Assembly: GCA_003260075.1 (NCBI GenBank)
Contig: QLIY01000275.1
Location: 62,001-126,000, forward strand
Source of the DNA: Phallusia mammillata
Lineage: Eukaryota > Chordata > Ascidiacea > Phlebobranchia > Ascidiidae
Length of the DNA stretch: 64,000 nt
Direction: 5' to 3'
Shown in pieces: positions 22,482 through 35,300 of this stretch (positions are counted from its first letter, which is position 1; every line of letters starts with the position of its first letter). The translations under genes and the position numbers were made by a program. The notes under the pieces were generated by a model that saw only the letters and a list, made by a program, of their open reading frames with translations, did not search any database and was not told the origin of the DNA.

Positions 22482-25400
22482 TTTTAACTATTAACTGTGT
22501 TTGGTGGAACGAAGCTGACAAAGCTGCATGTTAAAGTTTAGGAATCAAAATAAAAGCAACTTAATACAATACAAATTTTAGGCAAAAACATTTGCTGTTG
22601 AATCCCTAAAAATATGTTGCACGTAGTCGTATACTTGGAATTGCTTTTATGTAATGTGTTTGGGAGAACTTTTTAAAATACCACAACTAAAGTGCGTTTA
22701 AGAAACAATGCCAAATAAACAAAGCTGGAAGCTGGCAACTAGCAAAAAACACTTTGAACCAAATGAAAACTTAAAACCACGCGCACTAACAAATCAGCTG
22801 TTTCACAACAGTTGCGCAACAGTGAACAGCAAAATTCTACGCTCTGCTAATCAAGCGTAAAAATCAGAAACAAAAATATATTTTTTGGATCAATGTCTCA
22901 AAGAATTGACTCAAAATTACCTACTTATTCGTTGACATAATTTAAGNCGCAACAACATGTAAGATTAAGATCACCTAGTTTAACAAGGCGCATAAAAATC
23001 CAAAAATCGTTTGTTACGTCACAGAAATTACTAAAAGTATCAATGACCCTGTTATTGTTCGCAAATAAATCCATTTGATCTGTTTATTGTGATGCAATAA
23101 ATGACTAACGCAAGCACACAGGATTTTTCAAAATTCCACACGATTTTACTTTCTCACGAAATAACTATTCAAACTAAATAAGATTGCAGTATACCTTTAA
23201 GGTCCCAACCAAGTAAAATTTTTTTGTTGAGGGGGAAATTTGAACTTGGTGATTTACTTTAGTGGGAAACCACACCAAAAAGGTTAAGAACCACTGAACT
23301 AGATCTATGCCTACACTGCAGCACAGAACGTTATGTCATGCCTTTGTGTGGCCTGGTGTGGTGCAATCAGTCACAGGAATACAATAAAAAATGCACTCTA
23401 CACAGTTGCAGCAAAAACGCCTATATACCATCCAAATTTGTTTTCTGCCAAAACAAAATTTTACAGGGGCAAAAAATCAGTTTGTGTAATGCAAAAGAGT
23501 CTCTGATTAATTGGATTGCTATTACCCAGTTTCTTCTTTACCAACAATAGCACATGTTTTGTCAATGACACTTACATTTCCATCTTTAGTTTTGGTCTCT
23601 GTTTGCGAACTAGATTGAGCTGATTTTTCAAAAACTTCAGCAGAAAACAGACTGCCAGTGACTGCATTAATCTGGATGCAAAGGGGGAATACATCAGAAT
23701 TAGCTATTTGTGTACTATTGAGTCAACTGGTACAGCATCTAATACCTGTTCTAACAAGCCTCGGAGATGCAGGTGAGCTTCAAGGGGTGTATAGCGAAGT
23801 TCTGATATAAGGCGATCTACTTTGTTCAGCACCAGTATCGGTATCAGTTTCTCAAGCCAGGCTTGTTTTAGGACTGCTTTGGTCTGTAATAGAAGGTTTT
23901 GCACAAATTGAATAAAGCATAGAAGTTTTATCAAAATCAATTATACAACTCATAATAGTAAAGCAATTTAAACATATTGATCAATGACAGAGGGAAAAAG
24001 ACACCATGACATTTTTTAATCAATCCTAGTTTAGTTTTACTTGCTTGCAAACATCTGACTTGTAACGGCCCACAAACTTAAGTTTAGGAATATTGGTAAG
24101 TAGAAAAAGTAAAGTGACTCTGTCATTGCTTCTGTTGTATTAATGCCATTCTCTCATGTGCCAAATACTCCTGATTTTTTTTTAATGTACAAAAAATGCA
24201 ATACAGGTATGTTATATATTTTTTCTGTTTGCTTACCTGTGGACATACACCTTCAACAACATCTACTACAACCACTGCTCCATCACATAACCTAACAGCA
24301 GTGGACACTTCACTACTAAAATCCACATGACCCGGAGAGTCAATAAGGTTGACAAGAAACTCGTTTTCAGCCTCTGCATAAAATCACTTGATATCTTTAC
24401 TAAATTTTGGTAATGAAATGATGTGCACCTTTTGTGTAATGCAGAGCAATTGCACTTGATTTCATAGTTATTCCCCTCTTTTGCTCATCTTCACGACTGT
24501 CCATGTAACGTAACTGAAATTTGTACAACAATGAAACATTGTTAACTTTTAGTCAAACCCACATGCCAGTCTGCAGAGTATAACACCTGCATGAGCAATT
24601 GTTTTGAAACCTTTTTTTTACACGCCCATTTTTTTTAGTTGCACATGAATCTTTTACAGCAAAGGGCATTTAATTGTCCTGCCTTGGCCTTTATTGCTTG
24701 CTTTGTGCCAGCTAAAATTGGTCTTGCATGTGGACTTAAGGGTCATACAAGTGCACATGCAGGGCATGTTGGTCCTGTGCATCGTTCTGCACACTGGCCC
24801 ACATGGGTGAGATAGATATCACTTTTCCATTTACTTATCAAAATCATCACATTACACAATATTTAGTAGTACTTTTACCTTTCCAGCCATTCTATTTGAA
24901 ATTATTCCATTGCTAGCAATTAGGGAATCAGCCAATGTTGTTTTCCCTGTAACGATACATGGTTATTTCAGAATTCAGATGAGCATGTGATGTTAAAAAA
25001 TAAAAGTTCATTTTATACCAAAGAGCTTTCAGTTGCACAATCAAAAAGGTGAAACTTACCATGATCTACATGTGCAAGAATGCAAATGTTTCTAAGATTG
25101 TCAACATTTTTCTGCAGCTCCTTTATCTTGTCAGTAGTTGTGGTTCTCATTTTTAACTATTAACTGTGTTTGGTGGAACGAAGCTGACAAAGCTGCATGT
25201 TAAAGTTTAGGAATCAAAATAAAAGCAACTTAATACAATACAAATTTTAGGCAAAAACATTTGCTGTTGAATCCCTAAAAATATGTTGCACGTAGTCGTA
25301 TACTTGGAATTGCTTTTATGTAATGTGTTTGGGAGAACTTTTTAAAATACCACAACTAAAGTGCGTTTAAGAAACAATGCCAAATAAACAAAGCTGGAAG

Positions 25401-25615
25401 CTGGCAACTAGCAAAAAACACTTTGAACCAAATGAAAACTTAAAACCACGCGCACTAACAAATCAGCTGTTTCACAACAGTTGCGCAACAGTGAACAGCA
25501 AAATTCTACGCTCTGCTAATCAAGCGTAAAAATCAGAAACAAAAATATATTTTTTGGATCAATGTCTCAAAGAATTGACTCAAAATTACCTACTTATTCG
25601 TTGACATAATTTAAG
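20279..25615. repeat. 2668-bp direct duplication around one N
   Basis: Bases 20279-22946 recur at 22948-25615 with a constant offset of 2669 and a single N at 22947. I saw one base difference (GGGGAAAT at about 21014 against GGGGGAAT). The block holds EFL1 exons 1-6, the start codon and upstream sequence. Near identity, an exact head-to-tail fit and the N together point to an unmerged contig overlap rather than a biological duplication. Confidence 0.95.
23576..25150 (-). CDS. EFL1: second copy of EFL1 exons 1-6 (probable assembly duplicate)
   Basis: Exon copies: 25060-25150, 24879-24946, 24429-24513, 24237-24373, 23746-23883 and 23576-23671, each exactly 2669 bases from its counterpart. It encodes the same GTPase domain as the first copy (AHVDHGKT, DSPGH, NKVD). 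Either set joins in frame to exon 7 at 19864, so the gene's 5' end could be annotated at 22481 or 25150. It should not be counted as a separate gene without independent evidence. Confidence 0.85.
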
Positions 25616-25854
25616 CTGCGTATTTAGCGATTGCGTTCGCGGGTAAAAATAGACGATTAATTGAAATATAATTGTTTAAACAAAGAAGCTGTGCAAATAG
25701 GGAATGGAATATACCAAAACAGAAAAAAAATGCACACAAATTATATCCCAAGTGCAACCAGATAGACACAATCTTAATCTTTCTATAGACAACGGTGTGT
25801 ACCAAATTGTAAATCGGTCGCCAGGTGTCGCCAGCAAGCGCAACAAACTGATAG

Positions 25855-27091
25855 TTTAAACATAGATAACTTAATTCACTAGATGCGCAACGGTAGAGCT
25901 ACTAACACCATAACGCACACGACACCCAAAATCGATTTGGTTATATCTCCAAAAATGCTTACGGTTAGGGCTATTAGGGCGGGGTTAAGGTATTAGCACA
26001 AATTCAATAAAACTAACCCAAAAAATTAGTTACTAATGTAAAAAAATTAAAAACTTATTTCCCAACCCAACCCATTTATAGCCGCTAAATAAAAAAATCA
26101 GCTCTTTACGCCCCCTAATCGACTTTGGGTGTCGTGTGGGTCAAAGTCTCTCTATCAAACTCTCTATGTTTTCAAACTAATTCAAAGTTTCAAAGTCTCT
26201 CTATGTTTTCTATGAATTTTGGTGTGGGTAATGGTGTTAGTAGCTCTACCATGCGCAACTCGGCAAAATCGTTCAGACAAGTCACGCTTGAATGAACCAG
26301 TACACATTGGCTTCTTTACAATGGCGGGCAATGGTTGAAGAGTAAAGGTATTGGCAAAAAAACGCAATTTATTGCATTAAACGTCAAATAACTTTGAAAT
26401 AAAATCATTTGTTGTGACCTAGACAAGCAGTATGGCAAAAAATGGAACGCAACAGAGTGCAGCAAATGAAATCCAGTGCAACTAGTGAAGAAGAATTGGT
26501 AACAGTGGATGACCGATTTCATTCGGATATCTTGGTGTGCAAATTCAAATGTTTCTCATTTAATTTTGTAACAGTAATGTGTCATTTCCCATCTGCAGAA
26601 TTTGGTTGAGAGTCAAAAACACTCACTGATGAGTGGCAAGCCTCATGTTTTTTAAAATGCTTCACAATTGTCCAATTCAGCGAATTCAAAGTTCAAACTT
26701 GCTACATAAATGAAGTTAATTGCCATTTTTTTATGATATTATTAAGAAAATTCTAAAAACTAAAACATTTTTATCATACTAAACATCGCAGCTCAAAAAA
26801 ATATCGACAAGACGACAAAATATGTGTAAGTTCTTACCAATGCACACGAAATGTGTACTTGTTCATTTAAGCGTGCAACGTCTGAAGGAAGGCAAAACTA
26901 ATATACTCGCGTTCGTGGTAATTAAATTAGATTTGTTAAAATAAAAATGTTTAAAAAATACACAAACAAAACATAACTACACATTAAAAGTTACATCTTG
27001 TTCTATGTAGTAATTCACCCGAGAGATTTTTTTAAATATTTAGTCGGCAGGCGAGTTGCGCATCTAGTGAATTAAGTTATCTATGATTTAA
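25855..27091. mobile_element. inverted-repeat element carrying a nested MITE
   Basis: The left arm at 25855-25891 (core ATAACTTAATTCACTAG) continues after the nested insertion at 26251-26264. The right arm at 27053-27091 is its reverse complement over about 38 bases. I cannot mark a target duplication at the outer ends, so the family is unknown. Confidence 0.6.
25892..26250. mobile_element. Mutator-like MITE with 9-bp target duplication
   Basis: The left end GGTAGAGCTACTAACACCAT is matched by the right end ATGGTGTTAGTAGCTCTACC, a perfect 20-bp terminal inverted repeat. A second inner inverted pair centres on CGACACCCAAA. The element is flanked by ATGCGCAAC at 25883-25891 and 26251-26259. A 9-bp duplication fits the Mutator superfamily. 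Confidence 0.87.
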
Positions 27092-27395
27092 AAACATGCA
27101 AACATTTTTTTATGCGTAAAAGAACCACCAATTCTGTGTCGCGTAGGTAAGTAAAATGTGCTTTTCTGTTTTCTCTCTGTCTAGCCTACAGTAAACAATG
27201 ACCTAACATGGGGTAATATAGACAGCATATGTTTACCCGTTCAAGTGCTACTGACATAGTCGCACGAACGCTGAATGGGAAAAGAACAAGCTTCTTTGTT
27301 CGAAGAAATAGGGTTTGTAGACCACTTGCTTTACGCGAGAATGGTATTCGTTATTCGTAAAAAAGAACGTTAGGTAACATTACGTTTGTTTAGAC

Positions 27396-27887
27396 CAGCG
27401 GTTCTCAACCAGTGGGCCATGGAAGCATTTTCATTGGGCCACAGTCCAATCAAAAGAAAAGCTTTCATTTGTGTCACTACACTCAATTTTACAAGATTAA
27501 TGGCTTGGGGAGGAATTAAAAAGGAATGTAAATTTATTTGAATTAATCTATTTACGGTATAAAGTTACTTTGCGTTTCTGCAACACCTTATGTTTATGAT
27601 GTAATAAACTACTTTGTGATTACAATAAAGCCAGATAGTAGCAGCATATCCATTGTCCAATTACTCTGGTCATAACTAAAAGTGCTTGATTAAAAGAAGG
27701 GAAAGTGCTGTTTTATGATTTTTTTGCTTTAAGTTATTTTAAACTTAACATCTGTTTAAAATATGATCTGCATTTTTTTTGTTCTGAACCTATTTTACAG
27801 TTGTGTTTTTCTTTATAAATTTACTGGGCCACAGAATTTTTGTTTAATGAAAATGGGCCACGAAAGAAAAAAGGTTGAGAACCACTG
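27396..27887. mobile_element. hAT-type MITE, intergenic
   Basis: It begins CAGCGGTTCTCAACC and ends GGTTGAGAACCACTG, with the exact duplication GTTTAGAC at 27388-27395 and 27888-27895. The ends are the classic hAT pattern; the 492-bp body has no coding capacity. Confidence 0.94.
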
Positions 27888-28168
27888 GTTTAGACGCAGT
27901 TACTGTCAGACAATCGTTATTAAACAAAGATAGCCTATGAGGTTGGGGGATGGATGTGCATAATGAAAGTTATAAAATGGCATTAGCTATCACAGTTTAT
28001 ACATTTTACAGCAATCTAGTATTATTTTAGTTTTTTAAATATTGACAAAGTCATAAATGTGTTTCCAGTAAGCGCTCGTGGAATTTATGACAGAAACATA
28101 AAACGATGTTTATTTTCGTGAGAAGGGAAGTCAAATCCCTACAGAACAAATCAAACGGGAAAAAGATA

Positions 28169-28203
28169 GGAGCTGTTCAGCTCCTGAAAGGCTCGAGCCT
28201 TTC
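28169..28203. other. two adjacent perfect palindromes
   Basis: GGAGCTGTTCAGCTCC (28169-28184) is a 7-bp stem with a two-base loop. GAAAGGCTCGAGCCTTTC (28186-28203) is an 18-base perfect palindrome. They lie about 1.1 kb upstream of the SLCO copy A start. Role unknown. Confidence 0.8.
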
Positions 28204-29337
28204 CGAGTCATCGCCCTCTGCTGAACACGATTGTTTAAATAAGTTCAAAAACCAGATCATATTTGTGTGACACAGTAATAAACGTCGTAAAACAAACATT
28301 CATGACGCACATTGATACTGTACGGATGGTCCATAGGTTATTGCTCTGATTATATGGACATTCAGCCCGTTTAATGTTTTGCAGCTTGGTTAGTCAGTGA
28401 CAGGTGGACCAGTGCACGAACTGAAAGCCAATGGTTATGTTTGCTTTATCAGACAAACTGAAAATCACTATTAACGTGTACAGCATCTGTTGCAGGAAAG
28501 CCGTGGGCGTTATGGTGTCATTGCGATAACGAACAGATAAACTTTTGTTGGCATCAATTTTTGTTAGTAAAAACACAACCGACAAAGTAGTTTACACATA
28601 ATGTGTGTCCGATTAAATGAATTGGGCAAACTGCAACGAATTTTTTGTATACACCATTGTCAATCATTACCTGTGGCACACATTGCCATAAAATCGCAAG
28701 ATAAACAAGTAATCGCCCATAAAGCGCACCTTAAAATCACGCCGCAGCAAAAATACCCACTTAAGGGGTGTGAATAATTTCAAATAACATGCCATTCTTC
28801 GTTGCGTAATAAAAGAAAGGGACCGCCGTCCCAGTGTGTCAATAATGCCACAAAGCTGCGAGGGGCTCAATCAGCGACGTTTGAGGCAGTTGCGATGCTT
28901 CATCAAGCATGTGTTTGCATTGGCAGTGCGTCGAACACCGAACAAAAAAGTTTCCGCGCAAACGCAGCTCTGACAAGCATGAAACCCGGTGGATCATCAG
29001 AGTGAAAACTGACCTGAACGCAACATTCATGTGCAAGAGGCGTTAAACTGAGAACATAAATAGCTATAGACGTGTATCAGTGAGTGGAGATATTGACCAC
29101 GTTGCCATAGAAACACGTAGGCGGAGTGCACTTAGTTGTGTGGTGATGTGATGCTTTTCACGTCGATGTGCACTGCTTCACTTTTTAGCGTTCCAACTGC
29201 GAGTATCTCTGTAGTTCCGTTACTAAGCATTTGTTTTATGCAGGCTTGCTTTAAGTGCTCCAATGTTAAAAGAACAGCAATAATTAAAATTTAGCAACAG
29301 CGTGTTCCTAGGCTCTGTTCCGCTACAACAGCCAAAG

Positions 29338-32300
29338 ATGACAGGCAACAATGCAAACCACAACGAAAAGGATTCGGACAGCACAATGGAGGTCAAGGTT
29401 AGGGTCAAGAGGTCATCCACGGACGGGTCATCAGTTTTCGAAGATGAAGAAACCTATGAATGTGGATGGGGAAAGTTTACCCCCTCCTGGCTACAATGCT
29501 GCAACAACCCTAAAGGATTCCTGACAGTTTATTGCTTGTTTGTTATCGTGCAAGGTAATTTTTTCATATTCTTAGTCTTCATTAGGAAATTAGACACTAT
29601 ATGATGGTACCGTTTAAACATCACGTTTGACGTTTCTGTGTTCCGATAAAGTATAAAAATTCAGAGCTAACGGGCATTTTCGTCTAAAGAGATTTAATGG
29701 ATTTACAGGACAGGGCTGACGGTTTTGTTTAATTTTGATCGGTACAAAATGCTACTTTCGCATGATCCGATTACGTAAATGCCTTAATGATACAACCATT
29801 TCCTTTGGTATTTTAAATACGTCAGCGTTACAAAACACGCATCAAAATAGTTAGCTGACGCTATTGCATAAAGTAACATAAAAATGCGTGGGAAAACGGT
29901 TTAGAATTACACATGCACTATGTAACCGGGATAATGCAGCAAATGTGTAGGCTACGACCATAGTTACGTTACTGCAATATATGCCGTGGTGTTGCAATAC
30001 ATTATGGTACATAAAAATCAATATGACTGGAGAACACTTCAAAGCATTTATAGTTGACAAGTATATCGAATGTTGGGTAGCATACCAGCAAAACAGCTTG
30101 TAACACTTGCAATATTGCAGAAAAACAGGAAACGTTTTTGATTCCAGATGGTTTTATGGGTTTGCATATAGTTCCATAAAAAAACACAACCAAAGTTTGC
30201 GTGAACTAAATAAAATCCAAGGGCCGTGAAAGTCGCTCCAAAAAAGCAGATGTTTGGTTAAATATTAACTCTCCTTACATAAGCGGTGAAAAAGAAACAA
30301 ACGAAAGCACCAGCCGTATGATTGATGGTGTGTCATGGTACAAGGGAAGAATGCTGATTCTGCATTTACAAATATGCCATCAGTTTATAGCCTACTTGCA
30401 CATTGGCTGTTGCAAGTTAGCTTCCTACAAGTCAAAGGTTCTTAACCATTTTTGAAGGTTTCGAAGATACAGTTTGCAAGATTTTAGACCACAATACAAC
30501 ACCAAAAACTAAAAAGAAATATTGCCTACTAGTTGCCCCAAAAGCATGACAAATTTATGCAATAGATAATGACCTTCACCGACAATGATCATACAAATGA
30601 AAGGCACCACATAGAGGTGTAAACGTCTTTCATTACTGTTGATGCCTCTAAATGCTAGTTGTACGGGTCATTTACAAAGTTGCAGGGGTCACACGAGATG
30701 TTTAAGAAGGTACGAGCCTTCCATTTGTAGCATGCTTTCAAATGGTATTTGGATTTAGCTTGGGAGTTTCCATGCTAACAAGTGGGTTTGAGTGAAAACA
30801 GACTAAGCTCAAACCGCAGAAAACTTTGGGGATTCACGCTTAACGGTAAAACGTCTCTACAATTTCGCAAATCATCTTTCCGTGAACGTATGGGCGGGCG
30901 TCTTTTCATAACTCTATCACTCCGTTCTGCTTTGCATACAATCGTATCGCTGTGTAAATTTGTTAGATTTAGAGGCCTATGTAGGACACCTTTCGCTGCA
31001 CTTATTTGAACAAAGCGGTCGCTAAAGTTAGGTTCAATTCATGTTTGAACACTTGCCGCAACTTTGTTTCGTAAAGTTGTTCAAATCAGGACAAGCATAT
31101 AATGTAAGTCATACCAACGAATTGAACAGGCGGTGAAGCATTTTTAAACCACAAACCTGTTTTACTGGAAAGTAAACAACTCTTACAGCTTACAAAAAAA
31201 AACAGCATTAGAAATTACATTCAATTTTTTAACTTACAATGTTTTCAGGATCGTTGGTGAACGGTTTTGTGAACGTAAGCATATCCACACTGGAAAGACG
31301 CTTCGGGTTGAAGAGTTCGGAGACCGGGGTAATTTCCACGGGTTACGATATCGCGTTTTGTTGCCTTACCATGTTCGTAACCTACCTCGGAAGCAGGTCG
31401 CATCGTCCAAGGCTTGTAGGGATAGGATGCTTCATCATGGGCATCGGGGCTCTTGTCTTTGCCCTGCCTCACTTCACTACACCAAACTACGAGTACGCTC
31501 AAGACTTTTCAGGTATTTGAGAACTGGAAAACAGCATGTGAAAAAAATGCATGCAGCACTATAACGGTAGTTCAAGTATCTCATTTTAGGGCAAATTTTC
31601 CATACAAGCCAAAAAGTAATATGATATGCAGAATAAGACGTTAGAGCTACAGAAGAGCAAATGTATTGAAACTATAAATCAAAGGAAAATACCCAGTCAA
31701 TGATCGAGGACACCTTAAAATACTAAGTTGTTGATAATAGCCCACGGTATGGTTGCAATAAAGTAAAGCATCATGCGCTTTCATTAAATACACATGACAT
31801 TTAATGACACAATAGCCTTAAAAAACTGAACTGGAACAGTTATTGATTCGTAGGGACAATGTCCTCCTGTTTATTTGTACGGCTCTTTCGTACACAAACA
31901 GTGACTCATTGGCTCGCGAGCTCTTACAGCAAATGCCATGTGTCTTTGCAAAAATAGTCATATTCTTATACCAAGGTAATATCAGGTCAGTTCCCAGTCG
32001 CACCACACGACACTAGTTTACACATTAACTAAGTTATTACATGTGACTAATAATCGTTATGCTCATGTTGCAGACGAATGTTTGGCAACCAACTCATCGA
32101 GCTGCGAAGGTGGAAACAATCAACTGCACAATTATGTGTACGTTTTTATACTGGGTCAGTTGCTGCATGGAGCTGGGTGTACCCCCCTTTACACCCTTGG
32201 TCTGTCTTTTATCGAGGACAGCGTGCCCAAGGAGTCGGCCTCGGTCTATCTCGGTAGGTCTCCACGGTCCAATGAAAATACTTTTGACGTCAGGCCTGCA

Positions 32301-35300
32301 TTTAGAAATGTCAAAACGTATTCGTGGTTGTTTTGCCCCAACAGTGACGATGCAGTTTTCCTTCAGCAGTAGCAACATACGAAATGCAAATATTTTAATT
32401 AACATAAAGACCAGAGCAGGGCTTCATTTTTGGAACAGTGCTCTATAGCAAATTTTAATATGTAGGCAGGACCAAACAAGCACATACCATTTCGAAACCA
32501 TATGTCACGTTTGTAATGGTTCACCACATAATTGTTACCTGATGGGTCAAATTGATTCGAACAAACGCGTACATCTTTGACGAATGTTAGGGAAGAGCAA
32601 AGCCTCACTTAAACATGTCAGGTTGCATCCAATAATCATAAGGCGACATCGGGTCTGGGCGAAATTTACTGACCCAGGTCACAACACTCATTATTGCAAA
32701 CCCAGAGTTGGCGTGTTTTTTCTCCGTGGTAACACAGTTCACCGCAAAGTCAATGTGACCTCTTGAACTTGGGCCCGCATTCAGGACAAAGTCCCACAAT
32801 TCACAATGGCAAAGCAGCCCTAAACGTATTACAATAAGAACATGAGGTTTACTGGTGAAGAACTCGAGCCAGTGAAGCAAAAGTTCAAATTCAAAATCAA
32901 CAGTCGCGGTAACAAAACATGTTTTCTACATTCTTAGTCAAACTGACCTGTCATTCAATGAACCAAATCCATGAAAGCGCCGTAGATTTCTGGTCTTGCG
33001 TAGCAACAACATGTTTTTTTTTTCTTTGCTGGGCTTATAATTGAATGTGACGTAAATGGTTGTCTGTCAGGCGCCCACACACATCAGGGTTCGGCAATAT
33101 TGTAGGATTGGCCTTCACAAAAAAACATAATTGCTATGTGACAAATGTGACCGAAATTAAGGTTTGTTTTCATCGTCTTTATCGACATTTTGAAATAAGT
33201 TTCAACATTAAAATAAAAACAGCTAGAAATCGTATTAGTACAAGCATATTAACAGGAAATGTGTTTTTAGTTCTCTGTGAAATACGATTTTAATCCAGCT
33301 ACGATTTACCAATACTGTTGACCAACACAAAATCAATGTTGTTGACAAACTACTATCTGTCCTTACAGGAATTGGAAACGCTGCCTCGATATTCGGTCCA
33401 GTTTTAGGGTACGGATTAGGTGGTCTCGTTCTTGGAATCTGGGTGGACTTTGACACCGTCGACGAAAGTTTGTAAGTCAACTAGGCCTAAATTTACAAAC
33501 CTATCGGGCCAATATTTTACCAGTTAAGAATTAAATGTTTCTCTATTAACAATCAGAATTGAAATCGACGCCTCTGATCCACGATGGGTTGGAGCATGGT
33601 GGTTGGGAATTATGGCGGCAATGGGGTGTGCATTTGTTCTTACGATTCCTTTACTCGCCTTTCCAAGAGATTTTCCAGGTAAGCAATAAGTCCAGCGTTT
33701 TCAAAAGCCCAAACTCAATCTGACAGCTATAATTTAAGGTGAAAGGTATTCTCTCTGAATCAGACTGAATAAAATCTTACATTTCATCAGCATAAGAAAG
33801 CAGTACAGAAAACAACATCAGCTAAATTTGCAAGATTAGATTTTCAGTTTAAAGCTGGATTTGAGGAGAAGCCAAATAATTTTTTGGCATGCACCCAACA
33901 CTTTTCTTCAACCACTCCCCAACTCAAACCTTTAGAAACAAATAGTAAAATGTAAAAAATTCAAAATAAAAGAGGGAACGAGAAATGTAACTAAAATAAT
34001 GCAACACAACTAGGCCATAATACTCTGTCAAAATGCAATATATGGACAGATAAAAAAATCCTGTTTCAAACCTTAATCCTATCTTTGACACCCTAAAAAA
34101 ATTCGATTAGGGGAGTGGTTCCCAACGTTTTGCTAGTACTGAAACCCCTTTTTGTAAATATATTTGGGTTACACACACACACGGTTTTCTTTGAGCTAAC
34201 AATAGAAATATTCTTGAAAGTCTTTACGAAAGTATTGAGCCAAATCTTGGTTAATGTCATTTTGGTCTTACACAGGAGCGGGAAAGTTTCGGGCTCTCCG
34301 AGAGTCGGAGGTTCACAACGATGGAGGAGAAGATGTAACAGAACGGGAGAACTTCGGACGATCGTTTCGCGATTTTCCTGTAGCCCTGTGGACGTTAATA
34401 AAGAATCCCACATATGCACTAACGACATTGGCCGGTTGCAGTGAGGCTATGATCATTAGCGGATTTACCACGTTTTTGCCCAAGATTATACAGAATGAGT
34501 TTCAACAAACAGCGGGTCTGGCTGCTATTTTAGCAGGTAAGACATATAACAGTGTAAGATGGCATTAAACCTTCTTTGCAAATAAGCATGAAGCCACTAA
34601 CATAGCCTATATGACATTGCAGTGATTGAGTACCAAATGATTTCGAATCTAATTAAGAACATTTTATAAAGATGTTTTGAACTGAAAATATTTGTCATGT
34701 TTATAACAAAAGTTTTCGCCACTAGGAGAAAAGCAAACAAACCAAACACGTGTTTGAAAAGTAGTTTACCGCGTTTAGGTTTCCGCTTATTAGGGCTACA
34801 AAATTATACTGCTATGTTTGTGTGTTAAAGAGGTTTTACAGTCCAGCAGAACAAACATTGTCGAAAAGATCGAAATAATTTAATCCTACTGTACTATGTC
34901 GTCCACTGAAATATGACAGGCCACTAAAGTTTTGGGCTTACGCTTCCTTGGATTTTTTCTTATCCGGTGGTGGTGGTCACTAAGAAATAATTATGCATTT
35001 ATAATTTTAGGAAGAAATTGCAACATGAAAGAACGTTTCATTACATTAAATGATCAACATATGCAATTAGGCTCAGCATTTTGTTACACTGTCTATTTTT
35101 GACATGAAACTTTGCAGATAAACGTTGCTGGTCGTGAAAAATGTTTAGTTGAGCTCTTAAGGAGAATAATCTGTTTTAAATTTATCATCAGTTATAGCCT
35201 AGTAAACAAAATAAAGTTATATAAAGATTTTAAAGAATATTTTTAATAAATAAGAGCTATTAAATACGTTATAGAAACGATAGCTCACCTAGAAACATAC

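Larger units (their letters stand above)
25151..29337. other. spacer between EFL1 and SLCO copy A (divergent 5' flanks)
   Basis: About 4.2 kb with no exon I can support. It must carry the promoters of two divergently transcribed genes. It contains the nested inverted-repeat elements near 25855-27091, a hAT MITE at 27396-27887 and a pair of adjacent palindromes at 28169-28203. Confidence 0.6.

Noticed and set aside
23704-24326. Open frames identical to those at 21035-21657, read as a second EFL1-like gene
   Set aside because: They are exact copies at a fixed offset of 2669 with one base difference seen in the block, joined by an N. A true paralogue would have diverged.
34112-34260. hAT-like left end (GTGGTTCCCAACG) in SLCO copy A intron 5
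   Set aside because: No matching right end or target duplication was found, so it is at most a fragment.
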